A DNA stretch of 64,000 nucleotides, taken from positions 744,001 through 808,000 of the forward strand of contig DASXEW010000003.1 in the NCBI GenBank assembly GCA_036489885.1. The letters are read 5' to 3'. Under the pieces are notes generated by a model. The model worked only from the letters and a program-made list of their open reading frames with translations. It had not been told where the DNA came from and made no database searches. This stretch comes from Candidatus Baltobacteraceae bacterium. GTDB taxonomy: Bacteria > Vulcanimicrobiota > Vulcanimicrobiia > Vulcanimicrobiales > Vulcanimicrobiaceae. Below are positions 62,925 through 64,000 of this stretch, in pieces; the stretch's first letter is position 1, and each line of letters starts with the position of its first letter. Both the position numbers and the translations under genes were made by a program.

Positions 62925-63908
62925 TCAGACTTTGTACGAGTGCAACCCGCTGATCCAGATGTTCACGCCGAGATAGCAAAACATAATTGTCGCGAATCCG
63001 AACACGGACAGCCACGCCGAGCGCATGCCGCGCCACGCGATACGCGTGTGCAAGTGCATGTACGACGCGTAGACGATCCAGGAGACGAGAGCGGCCGTCT
63101 CTTTTGGATCCCACTGCCAATAGGCGCCCCACGATTCTTTCGCCCACATCGCGCCGGTGATGATTCCGATCGTGAGCAGCGGCAAGCCGACGCCGACGAC
63201 CCGATAGATCATCACGTCGAGCTTGGCGAGACTCGGCAATGTCGCGAGCCACATTGCAACGGCGTCGCCGTTTTCTGCGGCGGCTGCGATCGCCGGCGTA
63301 TCGCCGCGCGGCGTACCAATCACAATCTCATCATCCGCAAGCGCCGAGTACGTACTTTGCACCGTCACCGGGATCGAACCCGCCGGTGTTGCGGCGGCAG
63401 CTTTCACGGAAGAACCGCTGGCGAAGCGCCGTTCGCCATAATATTTGATCAGATACAGTACCGAGACGACAAACGAAAGCATGAACGACGCATACGACGA
63501 GACGACCAGCGGAACGTGAATTTTGATCCAGTAGGATTGTAGCGCCGGAACCGGCGGCATGAAGCCTTCATTCCAGGTCGTCGCGTAGCCCAGTGCGATC
63601 GCCGCGATCAACAACACAAATCCGCCCGCAAACCACAACCGGTAGCGGAAGGCGAAGATCAGGAAAATGAGGACGCCCATCGCCGAGAAGAGCGACAGCG
63701 AGCCGTACAGGTTGGTGAGCGGCCAAATGCCCGAGATGGCCCAACGCGTGCCGAGCTCGGCAAATTGTGCGAGGCATCCCACGATTGCGAGCGGCATTCC
63801 AAAGCGCTGCATCAGCTCGCTTCGAGAGAGGAAGTACGCGATCAACACGAGTGCGCCGGTCACGTACGCGGCGAGCGCGATCGCGAGCAAAATTTGATCT
63901 AACTGCAT
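62925..63908 (-). CDS. ccsB: Cytochrome c biogenesis protein CcsB/CcsA (system II)
   Basis: 327 residues, about eight membrane helices. The heme-handling WWD-type segment reads WGAYWQWDPKETAALVSW, and conserved histidines flank it (YMHLHTRIAW). With ResB/Ccs1 it transports heme and attaches it to apocytochromes c. A periplasmic insert (about 160-215) is Ala-rich. Its start overlaps the preceding probable resB by 10 nt. The substrates include the cytochrome c domain at 58.0-59.5 kb. Confidence 0.93.
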   Translation of the reverse strand: MQLDQILLAIALAAYVTGALVLIAYFLSRSELMQRFGMPLAIVGCLAQFAELGTRWAISGIWPLTNLYGSLSLFSAMGVLIFLIFAFRYRLWFAGGFVLLIAAIALGYATTWNEGFMPPVPALQSYWIKIHVPLVVSSYASFMLSFVVSVLYLIKYYGERRFASGSSVKAAAATPAGSIPVTVQSTYSALADDEIVIGTPRGDTPAIAAAAENGDAVAMWLATLPSLAKLDVMIYRVVGVGLPLLTIGIITGAMWAKESWGAYWQWDPKETAALVSWIVYASYMHLHTRIAWRGMRSAWLSVFGFATIMFCYLGVNIWISGLHSYKV

Positions 63909-64000
63909 GCGTTCGTTTCTCCTCGAATGGCCGCGCGGCGTAATGCCACAACGAGCTCACGGAACTGATCTTCGAAAACTTCGTAACCCTTGACCGTCGT
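63899..64000 (-). CDS. resB: C-terminal end of a probable ResB/Ccs1 protein (partial)
   Basis: Only the last 33 codons and a TAG at 63901-63899 lie in the window. The peptide (TTVKGYEVFEDQFRELV, then an Arg/Ala-rich tail) resembles the cytoplasmic C-terminus of ResB, and resB directly upstream of ccsB is the standard system II order. Identification rests mainly on context. Confidence 0.5.
   Translation of the reverse strand, partial: TTVKGYEVFEDQFRELVVALRRAAIRGETNACS

Noticed and set aside
1-64000. CRISPR arrays, tRNA or rRNA genes, insertion sequences, prophage
   Set aside because: The spacers are too short or lack the required repeats and folds, and no transposase, integrase or Cas gene is present.

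Overview
The window is about 60% G+C by eye and packed with protein genes. Intergenic gaps rarely exceed 200 bases, and genes inside operons often join through 1- or 4-base start/stop overlaps (ATGA, TGATG). No tRNA, rRNA, CRISPR array, insertion sequence or phage gene was found. Lipoproteins, twin-arginine-like signals, an LptB-type ATPase, a TonB-like protein and a bc-type complex point to a diderm bacterium with aerobic and formate-linked respiration. The phylum cannot be fixed without an rRNA gene. The gene mix would fit an under-sampled lineage such as Eremiobacterota/Vulcanimicrobiota, but that is a guess from gene content.

Left third (1-25 kb). The window opens with kynA-kynU (tryptophan catabolism, kynU cut by the edge), a PHB-depolymerase-like lipoprotein and a quinone oxidoreductase. 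A tightly coupled minus-strand operon follows: UbiD decarboxylase, UbiA prenyltransferase, an amino-acid-type periplasmic binding protein and an M48-like/RDD membrane protein that has lost its first zinc histidine. Next come a GNAT gene, a decayed VOC gene, rpsO-pnp with a recognisable promoter and leader hairpin, a large DUF4953-type metalloprotease, a small Rieske ferredoxin, type II IPP isomerase, an SGNH-like lipoprotein, a PfpI-like protein without its cysteine, pncB, polX and a large sensor kinase.

Middle (25-45 kb). The standout is a formate dehydrogenase cluster on the minus strand. The catalytic subunit is one gene from 33779 to 30705 read through an in-frame UGA (33195-33197). This is a selenocysteine codon, followed after 11 nt by a bacterial-type SECIS hairpin. 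fdhE, a four-cluster ferredoxin, an NrfD-type membrane subunit and fdhD follow; the start of fdhD is disrupted or non-canonical. Upstream lie a multicopper oxidase and a phospholipase C-like enzyme. Beyond are lptB, a metallophosphoesterase, a TPR/ATP-grasp protein, a class A beta-lactamase-fold hydrolase and a complete BMP-type nucleoside ABC importer operon.

Right third (45-64 kb). An AI-2E-family transporter and arginase lead to a compact tetrapyrrole operon: a precorrin-2 dehydrogenase-HemC fusion, HemB, MobA, HemL, HemA, a CobA-HemD fusion and a DUF92 membrane protein. It makes uroporphyrinogen III and leads on to precorrin-2/sirohydrochlorin. MobA supplies the molybdenum dinucleotide that the formate dehydrogenase needs. 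After a glycosyltransferase come a Rieske protein and a cytochrome b fused to cytochrome c, then SelO, an M20 peptidase, and ccsB with the end of a probable resB for cytochrome c maturation. Formate oxidation, menaquinone-type chemistry (UbiA/UbiD), heme supply, the bc complex and cytochrome c assembly together make a coherent respiratory set.
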